Shown here: piece by piece, positions 30,721 to 41,700 of the stretch
Layout of the letters: each line of letters begins with the position of its first letter
Numbering within the stretch: position 1 is the first letter of the stretch
Virus record (IMG/VR): IMGVR_UViG_3300025324_000011
Coordinates: 32,985 to 96,984 of that record
Reading direction: 5' to 3' (one strand)
Source: a virus
DNA: 64,000 nt
Program-made: the position numbers and the translations under genes
The notes under the pieces: model-generated
What the model was told of the DNA's origin: nothing
Seen by the model: only the letters and a program-made list of their open reading frames with translations
Database searches by the model: none

Positions 30721-31527
30721 CTAAGATGCCGTCACCTTCAAGTCCACTTCCCAATGGTTGTAGAACGGGTTCATGAACGGCGCGGATTCCTTGATCCGGC
30801 CGCAGAACAGGTAGTCTAGGGGATAGACGGTTTCTTCGGGCTTGAAGTCTATTACCACGTCTTTCGAGGAACCACGCGCCCGACAGAACGGCTTGACGCT
30901 GCCCAAGGCTTCCGTATCGCTCAACCCCCATATCTTGATTGTACCACTCACCTCCAACCTTCGTGGCCGCGGGCTTGCCTCTCCGCCCATGTCCACGGTC
31001 TCCACGACAGGTTCCTGCGAAAGCAATTGCAATGGAAATACCGGGACTCCGCTGGTAGTCCCAGCCAACAGAACGATGCCCGTGCCCACCGCGAGTCTGC
31101 CAGCCTCGAAATATGAATCGCCACTCGCCGAATGATCGATGTCAATCTGAAACCATGTAGCGGTTTTCCCGGTTTCGTCGTACCAGCGAGCATGCTTGTC
31201 CGTCCACGTTCCAACGCTCGCCGCACCAGAGGGCCAGAATGGAATCACGGTGGAATCGTAGGACGCTGAACCATTCGTCAGATTTGCTTCGGTGGTAGCG
31301 AACCTCACGCGCCACGTGCTGCCGCTCTTTGCGTTCGCATACCCGAGGAAGACGTAGCGAATCGTCGTAGCGGCACCCAGGTTCCCCTTGATATATCCAG
31401 TCAACGCCGATGGCCGCCATTTGAGGGATGGCCGCTGCGATTGCAAACGAGACACCTCGAATCCCGCAACCTCAGTAGAGGCTACCAGGGTTATGGCATC
31501 GCTCAGCTCTGGAGATACGAGGATCAA
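30721..31527 (-). CDS. Phage tail-tip structural protein (268 aa)
   Basis: Strand-rich throughout (TGYIKGNLGAATTIRYVFLG, STVIPFWPSG, WFQIDIDHS). The final third (DVVIDFKPEETVYPLDYLFC, then NHWEVDLKVTAS) is typical of baseplate or receptor-binding-adjacent proteins. No specific family recognised; the call rests on position and fold-like composition. Confidence 0.55.
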   Translation of the reverse strand: MILVSPELSDAITLVASTEVAGFEVSRLQSQRPSLKWRPSALTGYIKGNLGAATTIRYVFLGYANAKSGSTWRVRFATTEANLTNGSASYDSTVIPFWPSGAASVGTWTDKHARWYDETGKTATWFQIDIDHSASGDSYFEAGRLAVGTGIVLLAGTTSGVPVFPLQLLSQEPVVETVDMGGEASPRPRRLEVSGTIKIWGLSDTEALGSVKPFCRARGSSKDVVIDFKPEETVYPLDYLFCGRIKESAPFMNPFYNHWEVDLKVTAS

Positions 31528-31575
31528 GAGGAGTTCCCCTGCGACTCGATGAAGGCGACCAGAGAGACCCTCATT

Positions 31576-33387
31576 CTAGCAGTCCAGGATCGGCTCATAG
31601 AGGACGTGGTGAACCTTGATATCGCCGAGCGTCGCAACTGCGTTCTGTCCGGTGATCTTGAGCGTAAAACTGGAGGCCCAGGAATCCGTGAGGCCCGCAT
31701 TCCCTCCGGTCCCCTGAAAGACGCCGCCGACCATCGCTGTTCTTATCCGCTTTCCAGCGGAGGCTCCCGTTCGAACGATCAGAACTTCCAATTTCCACTG
31801 CACGCCGTTTGGGGCCGTCGTGGCGTCGTTGACGGTAAAACTGTCCGTGCCAGCGTAAAACCGCAGGGTCTTGATGTTGGTGTTGGCTGCGAATCCGCCC
31901 CACGCTGTGACTCGAATGGCCTGATTGTCGCGAGACAGCGCGTCGGCCGGAACGACTTCCGTCCACAGATCGGTTTCCACGGTGTCGGCTGCGGTCTGCG
32001 TCGTGGAACCGTCCGAACGGGTGGTAGTGGAAACGGAGCCGCGATTTCCAGAGGACGCCTGCGGAGTCGCGCCGTAGGTCCAGCCCGAAGGCCAGACATT
32101 GTTGCGGGCGGTTATCTTGACGGAGTTGGCGGTGGTGCGCAGCCCGACACCGTTGGCTGAGATCACATAGGAATCCTTGTTGCCGATGATGGTCGGCCCC
32201 ACCTGTCCGCTGCCGACATCTACCACGATATTGTGGTTGTCGCTGGCGGTGGCGCCGCCGCCGTTCTCCGAGAAGTCGTTGTTCTCGATCAGCGCCTCGT
32301 TGGCGTTGGGGGTGGTGATGTAGATGCCCGTCGCCTTGTTGGCCCGGATGCGACTGTTCTGAATCTTCAGATGGTCGCAATCCTCCGCCTCGATCGACAT
32401 GCCGCGACAGGTGGCAGCACCGCCCGTTAAGAACCCTCCGGCGCTGATCCAACAATCGTTGAACGTCACCCATTGGACTGGCGTTGTTCCCGTCATTCTG
32501 ATGACGTGGCCATTGCGGGTAACATCAAACACGGAGCCACGGAACTGGTGAGCGTGCAGCCCATAGCCGCCGGCCACCATCGTGAGGACGTTTTCTAGGA
32601 CACCGAGCCCCGTGCAGTTGTTCATGTACACGGCGTCGCAATCCTCGATGTGCCAAGCGTAGCTCAGCAGCGTAGCCCCAGCACCAGAACTGGTGTAAGC
32701 GTTCTGGCCCATGATCGCGACGTTAGTAAAGTGGAGATCGGCGCCCTGGTTTATTGAGGTCGCCGCAGTCTGGCCGGCCTTGATTCCGATCCCTCCGGCT
32801 CCGCCCACGAAGTCGTGTAAGAAGCAATTGGTGACCCAGACGTTGATGTAGCCAGGGAACCAGAAGCAGCTCTCCTGCTTCTCCACCGCGATATTCGCGA
32901 AGCGGGAGTTGTAGAGCACTCGGCCGCCATCGTTGTAAGCAGCGGTGCCGCGGAAGACCCAGCCGGATGTCCGTGCTACGGAACTGGTCACCTTGAAGTT
33001 GCGCAGCGTGATGTCCTTGGTGCCGCCCGAGAACGTCGAGTACAGGAACAGGTCGTTGGTGGCGTGGGCAATGTCAATGACGGTCCCCTCGCCTTCGCCC
33101 GAAATCGTGAGACCATGCATGCCTCCGATATCGTAGAGCCCGTCCGTCTCCCAAGTTCCTCGCGGGATATAGACGCATCCACGAGGCGTGGCGGCGGCGG
33201 CGTCAGCGATGGCCGAGGCGATAGGGTCGGCTCCGGTATATGAGCCAACATCAAAAACCCGCTGCCGCGAGATGAGGTTTGGTGTCAGCGTCTTCGAGGC
33301 GCCGCCCACAGAGCACGGAATGCGCTCGTCTCCAGTTAGGCTGCTCAATAGTAGTGACGGATTAGATGGCAGTTGATTAGTCGGCAT
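31576..33387 (-). CDS. Right-handed beta-helix tailspike (603 aa)
   Basis: Start at ATG 33387 after GGAGTGAAACG. A head-binding-like N-terminus (~100 residues) leads into YIPRGTWETDGLYDIGG, GLTISGEGEGTVID and repeating short strands with Asn ladders (IQNSRIRANKATGIYITT, ALIENNDFSENG), a pectate-lyase-like beta-helix. The C-terminal ~180 residues form a separate beta domain. Such spikes bind and often cleave surface polysaccharide. Catalytic residues cannot be assigned by eye. Confidence 0.7.
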   Translation of the reverse strand: MPTNQLPSNPSLLLSSLTGDERIPCSVGGASKTLTPNLISRQRVFDVGSYTGADPIASAIADAAAATPRGCVYIPRGTWETDGLYDIGGMHGLTISGEGEGTVIDIAHATNDLFLYSTFSGGTKDITLRNFKVTSSVARTSGWVFRGTAAYNDGGRVLYNSRFANIAVEKQESCFWFPGYINVWVTNCFLHDFVGGAGGIGIKAGQTAATSINQGADLHFTNVAIMGQNAYTSSGAGATLLSYAWHIEDCDAVYMNNCTGLGVLENVLTMVAGGYGLHAHQFRGSVFDVTRNGHVIRMTGTTPVQWVTFNDCWISAGGFLTGGAATCRGMSIEAEDCDHLKIQNSRIRANKATGIYITTPNANEALIENNDFSENGGGATASDNHNIVVDVGSGQVGPTIIGNKDSYVISANGVGLRTTANSVKITARNNVWPSGWTYGATPQASSGNRGSVSTTTRSDGSTTQTAADTVETDLWTEVVPADALSRDNQAIRVTAWGGFAANTNIKTLRFYAGTDSFTVNDATTAPNGVQWKLEVLIVRTGASAGKRIRTAMVGGVFQGTGGNAGLTDSWASSFTLKITGQNAVATLGDIKVHHVLYEPILDC

Positions 33388-33391
33388 CGTT

Positions 33392-35749
33392 TCACTCCGT
33401 GAGCCAGAACCCACCCTCTTCGGTCAGCCAGAATCCACCTTCCTCAGTCATCCAGACTGATAGTTTTGCCATTAGCAGCGTTAAGACTACGTCGTCAACC
33501 GTTGAATGGTCTCCGAAATTCTCGACAAAGCCAACGATCGCCCCATTTTTGCCACCAGCTAGATCATAGCAACCTGCCGCCAAAATGCCAATGCTACCGA
33601 TGAAATGGGAGAGAACGCCGATCTTTGGACTCACGAAATAGAGATCTCGTTCGATCTCCCATAGCGCGAGCAGGGAATCGGCCAAAATCTTCGCGTCGGC
33701 ATAAGTATCAAGCTCCGTTAGAAGCGTGAGAACATCGCCGTCCGCAGGAGCGACAAGCGAAGAGACGTTGACGTATCTGTACTCTTGGCCGAAATCATAT
33801 CTATTAGTCAGCGAGACTGCTCCGGCTACCTCGGAATCATCCATTTGCCGGTTATACCGACGGTAGCCGATGATAACCTCCTTGACCGGAAGATTCGCTG
33901 GTTCGCGACGAAATACACCTCCCGCCGTAGGCTCGCGCAGGCCATCGCTTAAATCGAATGTTGCGGTCTGAGTCCATGGATCGGAGATTATTCCGACCAC
34001 GAACTGACCGACGCGGTTCAGCGCCCCCCATGCGGCAATCGAGATGAGCATCGCGTTGATCGATGCTCCGATCGTAATGCTGTCAGTGCCAGAGTAATAG
34101 CCACAGACCGCAGAATTGATTGTGTTCAAGGCGGCGAACGATGTTACGTCAAAGTCAGATGGATCGGAGAGGACGAGCCCCGCCATTTTGCGAGAGATGT
34201 TTGCAGCGCTCGTTACATAGCCCAGCGATCCGCCGTTGTCTCCTTGTGGATCGCAAGTGACAGTCCCAACCGGAGAGGAGCCGAGGCGGATCAGGCCCTT
34301 CGCTAAACACGTATTGTAGGTCCCTGCGGCTGGCGCTGCGCTATAGATATCCGATAGATCTGAGCCGAATGTAATTGGATCTCCGGAGTCACGGACTGCT
34401 GTCACTCCCTGAATAGAGCCATCGTTGATCTGGTAGACAAGCCTCTGCGGATCTACGAGCACGGGCTCAATCTGCCGCTTGACCCCATAACAGCGAGGTT
34501 TCGGCTTGCTTGCAATGGAGGTGTCGCCTTCGAGCGACCCTACCCAGGTTGCATTGGTAATCGTGCCGTCGCGATTGTTGGCAGTTTCATCGTTGGCCGT
34601 TGAACCGCTTCCCTCATTGTATTTCGTATAGATCGCCAGGTTCGATTCCGTCCCAAGCAGTTCCTTATGCATGTCCGCTTTGATATCATTCTGGATACGC
34701 GCATGCGTCCAGAACCTGAAGTCATCCTGATCTCCGGCCATGCCCGAAGAGCCGTCGCCGAAACTACCTACACGAATTGCCGCCGTATTATCAATGCTCG
34801 CAACGGTAGAGCATGAAACGTTACTGCCGAATTGAACGCCGTTGATGTAGAGACTGATCTGTTGCGCGGAACGATCTACGACAAAGGAAAATCGACGTAA
34901 TGATCCATCTAGGTATGTTGATCCCGCACCGGAAATAATAGCTGCGTGCGTAGCACCAGCATCCTGTATTTGGGCGAATAGATTATCTGATCCATTGAAG
35001 TAAAGAAACCATCCAGCGGCTCCAGTATTCCCCTTGGATGCAAGAACCTTCGCCGCTCCCGTAGCGGTTGAGCGGCTCAGTATCTCAATGGTGAAACTGC
35101 CGGCTGAGCCTTGATCAAGGATATCTCCGTAATCGACATAATCGCCGGTCCCGTCGAATCTCAGGCAGGCCCCGAATCCCCAGAACTTCCTTTCGTTTAG
35201 CTCCCGCTGGAGAAGAAGTCCTCGATCTCTTTGGAGGACTACAATCTGATCCAGGTCCCATTGCAAACCAGCGGAAGTTGCATGCGCAATTCGCGTGAAT
35301 TTGGTCAGCGATGTACCCGGCTCACCCGGTCCCAGGTAGGTATCAACCTGTTCGCCGAGCCATGAACGCTGAGCAATTTCATCGTACAATCGATCGCCGT
35401 TGCTGATCGCGATAGCTCCGCCAGATGCTCCATCAACGACCATGCCCATGTAATATGGCGTCGGTAGATTGAGCGACGAATTGTAGGGAGAGATCAGCCC
35501 TGGAAGGAACTGCGTCTGCTCTGCATCGCTGGGTAGCGTCCTGTATCCGCGATCGGTTACCGAGCCAGTTGTAATATCAACGGCGACCGTCGCCCCCGCA
35601 TCATTGACCGGTGTAGCACGGAGTAGGAATCTCCTATCAAGCAGCGGATCGCTCAGTAATCCCGGGAGAGGATCAGCTACAGAAAGGCTATCCGCGATCT
35701 CAAAATCGCCCTCAGTATAGCCGCCGGAAAGTAGTCCAGATAGGGACAT
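33392..35749 (-). CDS. Tail protein with LamG-like domain (785 aa)
   Basis: The first ~190 residues look like a tail-tip hub part. Residues ~190-390 (ACLRFDGTGDYVDYGD, SFTIEILSRST, GWFLYFNGSDNL, SFVVDRSAQQISLYINGVQF, DDFRFWTHARIQNDI) are a concanavalin/LamG sandwich that binds sugars or surfaces. The rest returns to tail-tip-like sequence. The very end is a tandem repeat of TEEGGFWL. Directly downstream of the tape measure, as expected for a distal tail or hub protein. Confidence 0.6.
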   Translation of the reverse strand: MSLSGLLSGGYTEGDFEIADSLSVADPLPGLLSDPLLDRRFLLRATPVNDAGATVAVDITTGSVTDRGYRTLPSDAEQTQFLPGLISPYNSSLNLPTPYYMGMVVDGASGGAIAISNGDRLYDEIAQRSWLGEQVDTYLGPGEPGTSLTKFTRIAHATSAGLQWDLDQIVVLQRDRGLLLQRELNERKFWGFGACLRFDGTGDYVDYGDILDQGSAGSFTIEILSRSTATGAAKVLASKGNTGAAGWFLYFNGSDNLFAQIQDAGATHAAIISGAGSTYLDGSLRRFSFVVDRSAQQISLYINGVQFGSNVSCSTVASIDNTAAIRVGSFGDGSSGMAGDQDDFRFWTHARIQNDIKADMHKELLGTESNLAIYTKYNEGSGSTANDETANNRDGTITNATWVGSLEGDTSIASKPKPRCYGVKRQIEPVLVDPQRLVYQINDGSIQGVTAVRDSGDPITFGSDLSDIYSAAPAAGTYNTCLAKGLIRLGSSPVGTVTCDPQGDNGGSLGYVTSAANISRKMAGLVLSDPSDFDVTSFAALNTINSAVCGYYSGTDSITIGASINAMLISIAAWGALNRVGQFVVGIISDPWTQTATFDLSDGLREPTAGGVFRREPANLPVKEVIIGYRRYNRQMDDSEVAGAVSLTNRYDFGQEYRYVNVSSLVAPADGDVLTLLTELDTYADAKILADSLLALWEIERDLYFVSPKIGVLSHFIGSIGILAAGCYDLAGGKNGAIVGFVENFGDHSTVDDVVLTLLMAKLSVWMTEEGGFWLTEEGGFWLTE
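33401..33448 (-). repeat. 24-base tandem repeat encoding TEEGGFWL twice
   Basis: The last codons of the LamG tail gene encode MTEEGGFWLTEEGGFWLTE. The two 24-base units differ by a few third-position changes, so the duplication is not brand new. Confidence 0.7.
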
Positions 35750-35755
35750 CGTTGA

Positions 35756-38700
35756 TCAAGCCGAAATTACGGTGCCAACGTTCTTACCGCCGGATCGCTG
35801 AGTTTCTATCCGCATAAGCCTACCGTTAGTCATCCGCTGTTCCGTAACGAGAGCCTCAAGCTGTTCAGACATCCTGTCCTGCGTGCGCGCTTGGCGGTCG
35901 GCGTAACTCACGAGATTACCGAAGCCATTATTCAATGTCCCAACCGTCTCGTTGTGACGCTGCTGTTGCGCGAACTTATCGGACACCACAAGGTTGCCTT
36001 GACGGATCGTATCTACGTTCAGGAGTCCGCGCAACGCTTCTTGAATGCGCGGCAACTCAACCGCGAATAACGCAGGTGAATACTTTTTGAGCGATTCGAT
36101 CAAGTCGCGTGCTGCTGGCGCAGCCTGTTGGAACGCCTCAAGGCTTCCTCCGCGCGCCCTGGCAATCAAATCACCAAATTGACCCTGCGCCGCGGCGATC
36201 GCTTGATCAGGCGCCACTCCTCCGACCTCTCCGCGCGCTATGCCCTCAAGGAATGACCGGATATCATCCTTTGCCTTTATGAACTCTTCGCGCAGTCTTT
36301 CGAGATCGGAGACCGTTGAATCTACGGCCTGACTGAATCCAGCCGCCGATTGAGGCGGATTAGCAATCGCATCGAGATCCGGCTTATTCCCCCTGATCCA
36401 ATCGATCGCTCCTCCGATAAATGCGATTTGCTCCTCAGTGAATATGCCCATCTTCTTGAGCATCTCAAACTGAAGTTGCATATTGGCAAACTCAAGCTCG
36501 AAGCGCACCTGTTCCAGCTTGAGACGGAAATCCTCGAAACCCGCAGCGCCCTTGTAATACTTGTCAAGGAAGCCCATGAGGCTATCGCCGAGGCTCAGGA
36601 ACTGCTCATCTCCAATCGCGCGCAAAGCATCGGCATTCTCAACCGCCCGAAGGCGTAGATAATTGATCGTCTTGCCGAGGTTCTCAAGCTCAAGCTGAGT
36701 TTGCGCGAGCCGCGAGCCGGCCGAGGCTGCGGCCTCAAGCTGAAGCAGGCGAATCCTTTCGCGCTCCGCCTGATTCACTTGCCAGAGTGGGATTCCCAGG
36801 TCCTTCGCAATCTTTCGCAGGTCGGCATACTGTTTGACGATATCCGATTCCTGCTGAGCGAAAGGCGAACGCTTTGCGGACATCGGATCGCCGAGGTACG
36901 GCGTAATGAGATCACGCTTGACCTGCTGAGCGAGGAGCGCTATTTCCCGCGCCCGCAACTCATTCAGTTGCTTTATGAGATCAGCATTCCCCTTGACCTT
37001 CTTTAGCTGTCCATCATAGGTCTCGTTCAAATCGGCGAGCTGTTGTTGTAGATCAGGCAGGAGGGCACGCCGACGATCGGCGATGAAATCCTTGACCTCG
37101 CCTTTCGCGCCGCGTCCTCCACCGCCGCGCGGAATCGTTATTTCACCGAGATCGATCGGCTTGATGGCCGCTAGGGCATCAAGGACCTTTTGAATTGCTT
37201 CGATCTGGAGATCAAGCGCGGCCAACGAGGCGATAATAGTCGCTCCCATGTTCTGGGCAAATTGATTGAATATCTCGCTCTCGCCCTGCAAAATAGTGCC
37301 CTTGACCTTCAGTTGTATCAGTCGCCCCTCGTTCTCTGCTCGCCATAGATCAATCTCGGAACGCGTCATGTCCCGCTGTGCGATAAGATTTGCTTTCTCG
37401 GCAGTGAGTCGCGCTGTCATCAATTGCAATTCAGCGTTGAACAGGGTGGCGCGCTGTTTTTGGCGCTCAAGCTCTTCCTGCGGAGAAAGCTGCTTCCCTG
37501 TGATCGCATCCCTCTGAGAGATGAGCGAGTTGAGAAAACTGCCGATGATATTGCTGATCGCTTGATCCAATTCCGGGCTCTTTCCGAGCATGGAGATCGC
37601 ATCGGCGATCCGGAGGTTGAGCTGCTGGAAAGCGCTGCGCAAATCGATCTGTACTTGATCTAATCCGAGCAAGGCTAGCTCTTGCGCTTTGGCGATTTCA
37701 TTCTGAAAATCATCCATCGTTTCGGCGGTTGATTGTTGAATCGCGCGAAGAACGATCGGATCAAGGCCGATAGTGGGCGTTGCCTTGATCGCCTGAATAG
37801 TGGCGAATTCAAATGCCGCCTCCATGTCGCGGCCGAAATTCTTTATCATGCCGTCTGCGTATCTGACGATCCATTGCGTTCGTTTTCCCTGCCCCTCACG
37901 GCTGATTTGTAGGCTAGCCGTCTTTTCGCTGAATCGATCAATCTGAGCGCCGAGTCCCTCCAGGAAGGCAACGACGCTATCAATGATTCCCTGCGTTGCC
38001 TTGAGCTGAGCCGTGAACCTACCGGGACCACCCTGGCGATTGAATCGCGAGAGATCGTAATCCATGTCGATCCCGCCGACTCCTCCGAAAGAAATACCAG
38101 TGTCAACCTCAGCGCGGCCAGATGTTTTTTGCTGGTTAAGCAGGACGGCGACAGCGGCGGCGAATACTCCCATCCAAGCAAGCCCAGCACCAGTAGCGCC
38201 GTAGGCCCCTGTGCCGCCGAATAAGCCGCTCATTCCACCACCGCTCACTGTTCCGCTCAGGGAGCCGCTTCCAGCGCCACCCGCTAAGGCTCCGAATGCC
38301 CCACCTCCGCCTCCACTCGCTGCCGAGACGGCACCGGTCTGCGCGCTTGCCACCTGAGCCGCCCGCTGCGTTGCAATCCAGCGTATGAGCCACTCGGCCA
38401 TAGCGCGAAACCACTTCGCGAGCCATTCCTGAAGAATGTCAGATAGTGTATCGGCGAAGACCGACTTGATTGATTCTCCAAACTTTTCGAAATCGATCTC
38501 CCCGGTCATGATAATTTCGTGGAAGGCATCGGCGAATACACTCGCGAACCCATCGGCCATCTCGGCAAATCGCGGATGCATCTCCAGGATACGATTCTGG
38601 AAAAGTACAGCTGCTTCCGCGGCGGTCAAGAATCCGCGCGCCAGTAACTCGTTTATCCTTTCGGTCTCTGCCTTGATCCTTGCATAATCAGGAATCCCTA

Positions 38701-41700
38701 GCGTTTCGCGCACCTCTTGCTTGAAACCAGCGGCGAATTCTGCGTCAGATAGGTCGCGGAGCGCATCTTTCATTTTGAGTAGCGCACGCGTCCGCGCCTC
38801 CATTGCTGCGGCGCCATCGCCCACGATGGTCTTGAAAACGCTATCCATAGCCTGCTTATGGATTTGCTCTTCGGTGGTCAAATCGGATAGCGCTGCGCCG
38901 CTTTCTCGCGTAGCCGCAGTCCTCTTATTAATTGCGTCTATTTCGGCTTCGAATGCTGACTCACCAGCCTTTATCTTGACCGCATTGGCAGTCATAACCG
39001 TACCGAGGTGAGCGAGCGAGCGGGTATACAGGTCGTTAACTGTCACAAGACTATTGCGCAATTGCGCCATTTCCCGCATTTTCTCTGGATCGAGGCCAGC
39101 AGCAGACTGCGCTTCATCGAGTAGCGCAAGCGTCAACTCCAGGCGAGCAAGGCTAGATCCGAGATCTGCTACCGAGGCGGCGTATTCCTTGAGATCTCGC
39201 GTCTCACCTACATTCAATTGGAGTCCGACGCCGGCCGAGATGCTGGACTTCATGAGATCGACGAGCGCTTGATAGGATTCCTTCTCTCTATCGATCGCTT
39301 GCGCAGCTTCATCGCGCCGCGCAATATTCCTGGCGATTGATGATATTTCCTGTTCGCTAAGGTCTAGACCGACGGCCTGAAGCTTCAAGCGAATATCCCT
39401 GATCTTTCCCTCGGCTTCCCCGGCCGTCCTCATTTCCCTGAGAGCATCAGCACCGAGCACTGCTGCCCTTGCCTCACGCTCTCTCAGGTCTGCTTCAAGG
39501 GCAATTTCAGCCATCGCATCATGGGCAGCCTTGAGCGCTTTCTCCTGATCCTCTGAAAGCTTTCCTAATGTTAGGCCAAGGTTTTTTCCTAGCTCTTTAT
39601 TTTCTTCATCTACCAAGAATGCTCCATGCAGATAGGCTTTCCAGGTGTTCAGCAACCCTTCGTACTGCTGTCCAAGCGAGCGAACCAGGACTCTCTGTTC
39701 GTCCAACTCATCCTTGGTAACTCCCTTATCAGTCCAATCTACCAGGGTGTTAACGATTCCAGGAACTACTTTCTTTGCCTCCATCTCCCTCAGCTTGGCT
39801 TCTGCGTCAAGCTTAAGAGCCGCAGTAGATTGCATGTGAGCAAGTATATTTCTGTGCTGCTCTTCGGTTAGTCTCTTTGTTGCTCCGGCCAAGAGGTCAG
39901 TCGCAATCCTTGTTCTGTCTAATTGCTCAATTTCAAGCAACATTGCAGCGTGGGCTTCGTTCGTCCTCTTCGTGTAGAGATAAATGCCGCCCGCCAATAT
40001 AGCCAATGCCGCTATGACAATAGCTAATGGAGAGGCGAGCATGGCCGCATTGATCCCGAGAATCGAGGTCTGCAACAACTTTCCAGCCTTAGCTGCTTCC
40101 GCTAAGTTCCTCGCCAACCCGACCATGTTCAACGGGATGCGCAGTGCCAGATAGGCTACAAAAACAGACCTAACTTCATCTACGTTATCGGCCAGAAACT
40201 TCGCTGCCTTTGCGGCGGCTCCGAGAGCTTCTCCGAGCGTCTTGCCGATCTCGCGTGCGGCAGTCTTTAACTCATCCTCATTCAGCGATCTCTGCAAGCC
40301 CCTGAATTCTTCTATGAATCCAACCGCCATACCCTCGCCGAATGCCCGCTGTACGCTGGCCCAAGCATTCGCAATAAGCTGCAATTGTGATTCTACGGAC
40401 TTGGCTCCGCGTGCAAATTCATCCTGGAGAGCGGTATTGCGCTCCCATTCATCGGCCGCGCTCTTGAGGTTTGTCCGCAGGTTGTCAACGCGTTGAGCGA
40501 GCACCGGGAGCACGAGGGCGTTGCGATCCCCGGAAAGCTTAAATCTATCAAGCACTCCAGGCAAGTCTTCCGCCTTGACTTTTGCGATACCCTCCAAGAA
40601 CATCGTAAGAGCTTCAACGGCATCGCGTTCGAAGGTCTGTTTCAATTGCGCGCCGCTTTGTCCTGTCAATTTTTCGAGCAGTTTTAGCGATTGCCCGCCG
40701 CCATATATGGCGGATTGGATACCGCGGAAGGCGTCTGCGATAGCAGTCCTACCGATCTCTGCTTGGATGCCAAACGATTCAAGGGTTGCACCGAACGCAG
40801 CCGCCTCAGCACTGCTCACCCCAAAGATGGCCGATGCGCGAGCAACCTCTCCGGCGGTCCTGGCGATCGCTGCTTCAGTTGCGTTTGTGTCATTACCGAG
40901 CCTGGTGATGACGCTAGCCAATCGATCAACCGTATCCGCGCTTTCCCCTGTAACGGTCTGGAGACGCGCAAGCGTAGCTGCCGCATCACCGCCCGATAAG
41001 TCGCTGGTCCTTCCAAGCTTCGCGATTGTAGTAGTATACTTTTCTAGGTTCTGAACACCAGTGATACCAAGAGATCCAGCGGCTTGCCCGATATCAAGAA
41101 GTTCTTTCGTCGCTACCGGTAACTCTGTCGTTGAAAGGATATCAATTCGCTTGCCAAGCTTGGCCATCTCCGCGTCTGATAGGTTGGCCGTCTTCGCAAC
41201 GCCGATAAGTCCGGTCTCGAATTCGGTGAACGCTGCCAGGGAGCCGCGCGCGAACTGGATCGCTCCGAAGGCGCTCAATCCGGGAAGCAGTAGGCCGAGC
41301 GCGCCCCTCAGCTTCGATACAGATTGTTCGAACTGCTGAATTGATCTATTGTGCTTTTCGGTAGCGGCCGTCGCGGCGTGTTCGCGCTCCACCAGTTTAC
41401 TGAGCGCTGCGGCCTGAGAATTGGTGAGCTGCGCATTCTTTCCGCGAAGCTGAGCGCTGACCTCGGCGATCTTGTTTTCCTGAGCTACCGCCAGCCGTTC
41501 GCGATCGTAGGCAGCCGTCCCTTTCTGGAGTGCGGCAACAAGTCTTTCTTGCTGCGAGACATGACGGCCGTAATCAGCGGTAGACTTCGCGATCGTCGCG
41601 GCGTTGCGTTTTAATGTGTCGTCGTTCTTCTTTACTGCGTCGTCAAGGCTTTTTACCTTGTAGCCGAGTTTCGTAATGGCTGCTTCTAGGGCCTTGGCCG

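Noticed and set aside
31595-32473. Minus-strand 292-codon frame within the tailspike gene
   Set aside because: Arg/His/Gln-rich shadow of the beta-helix gene in another frame.
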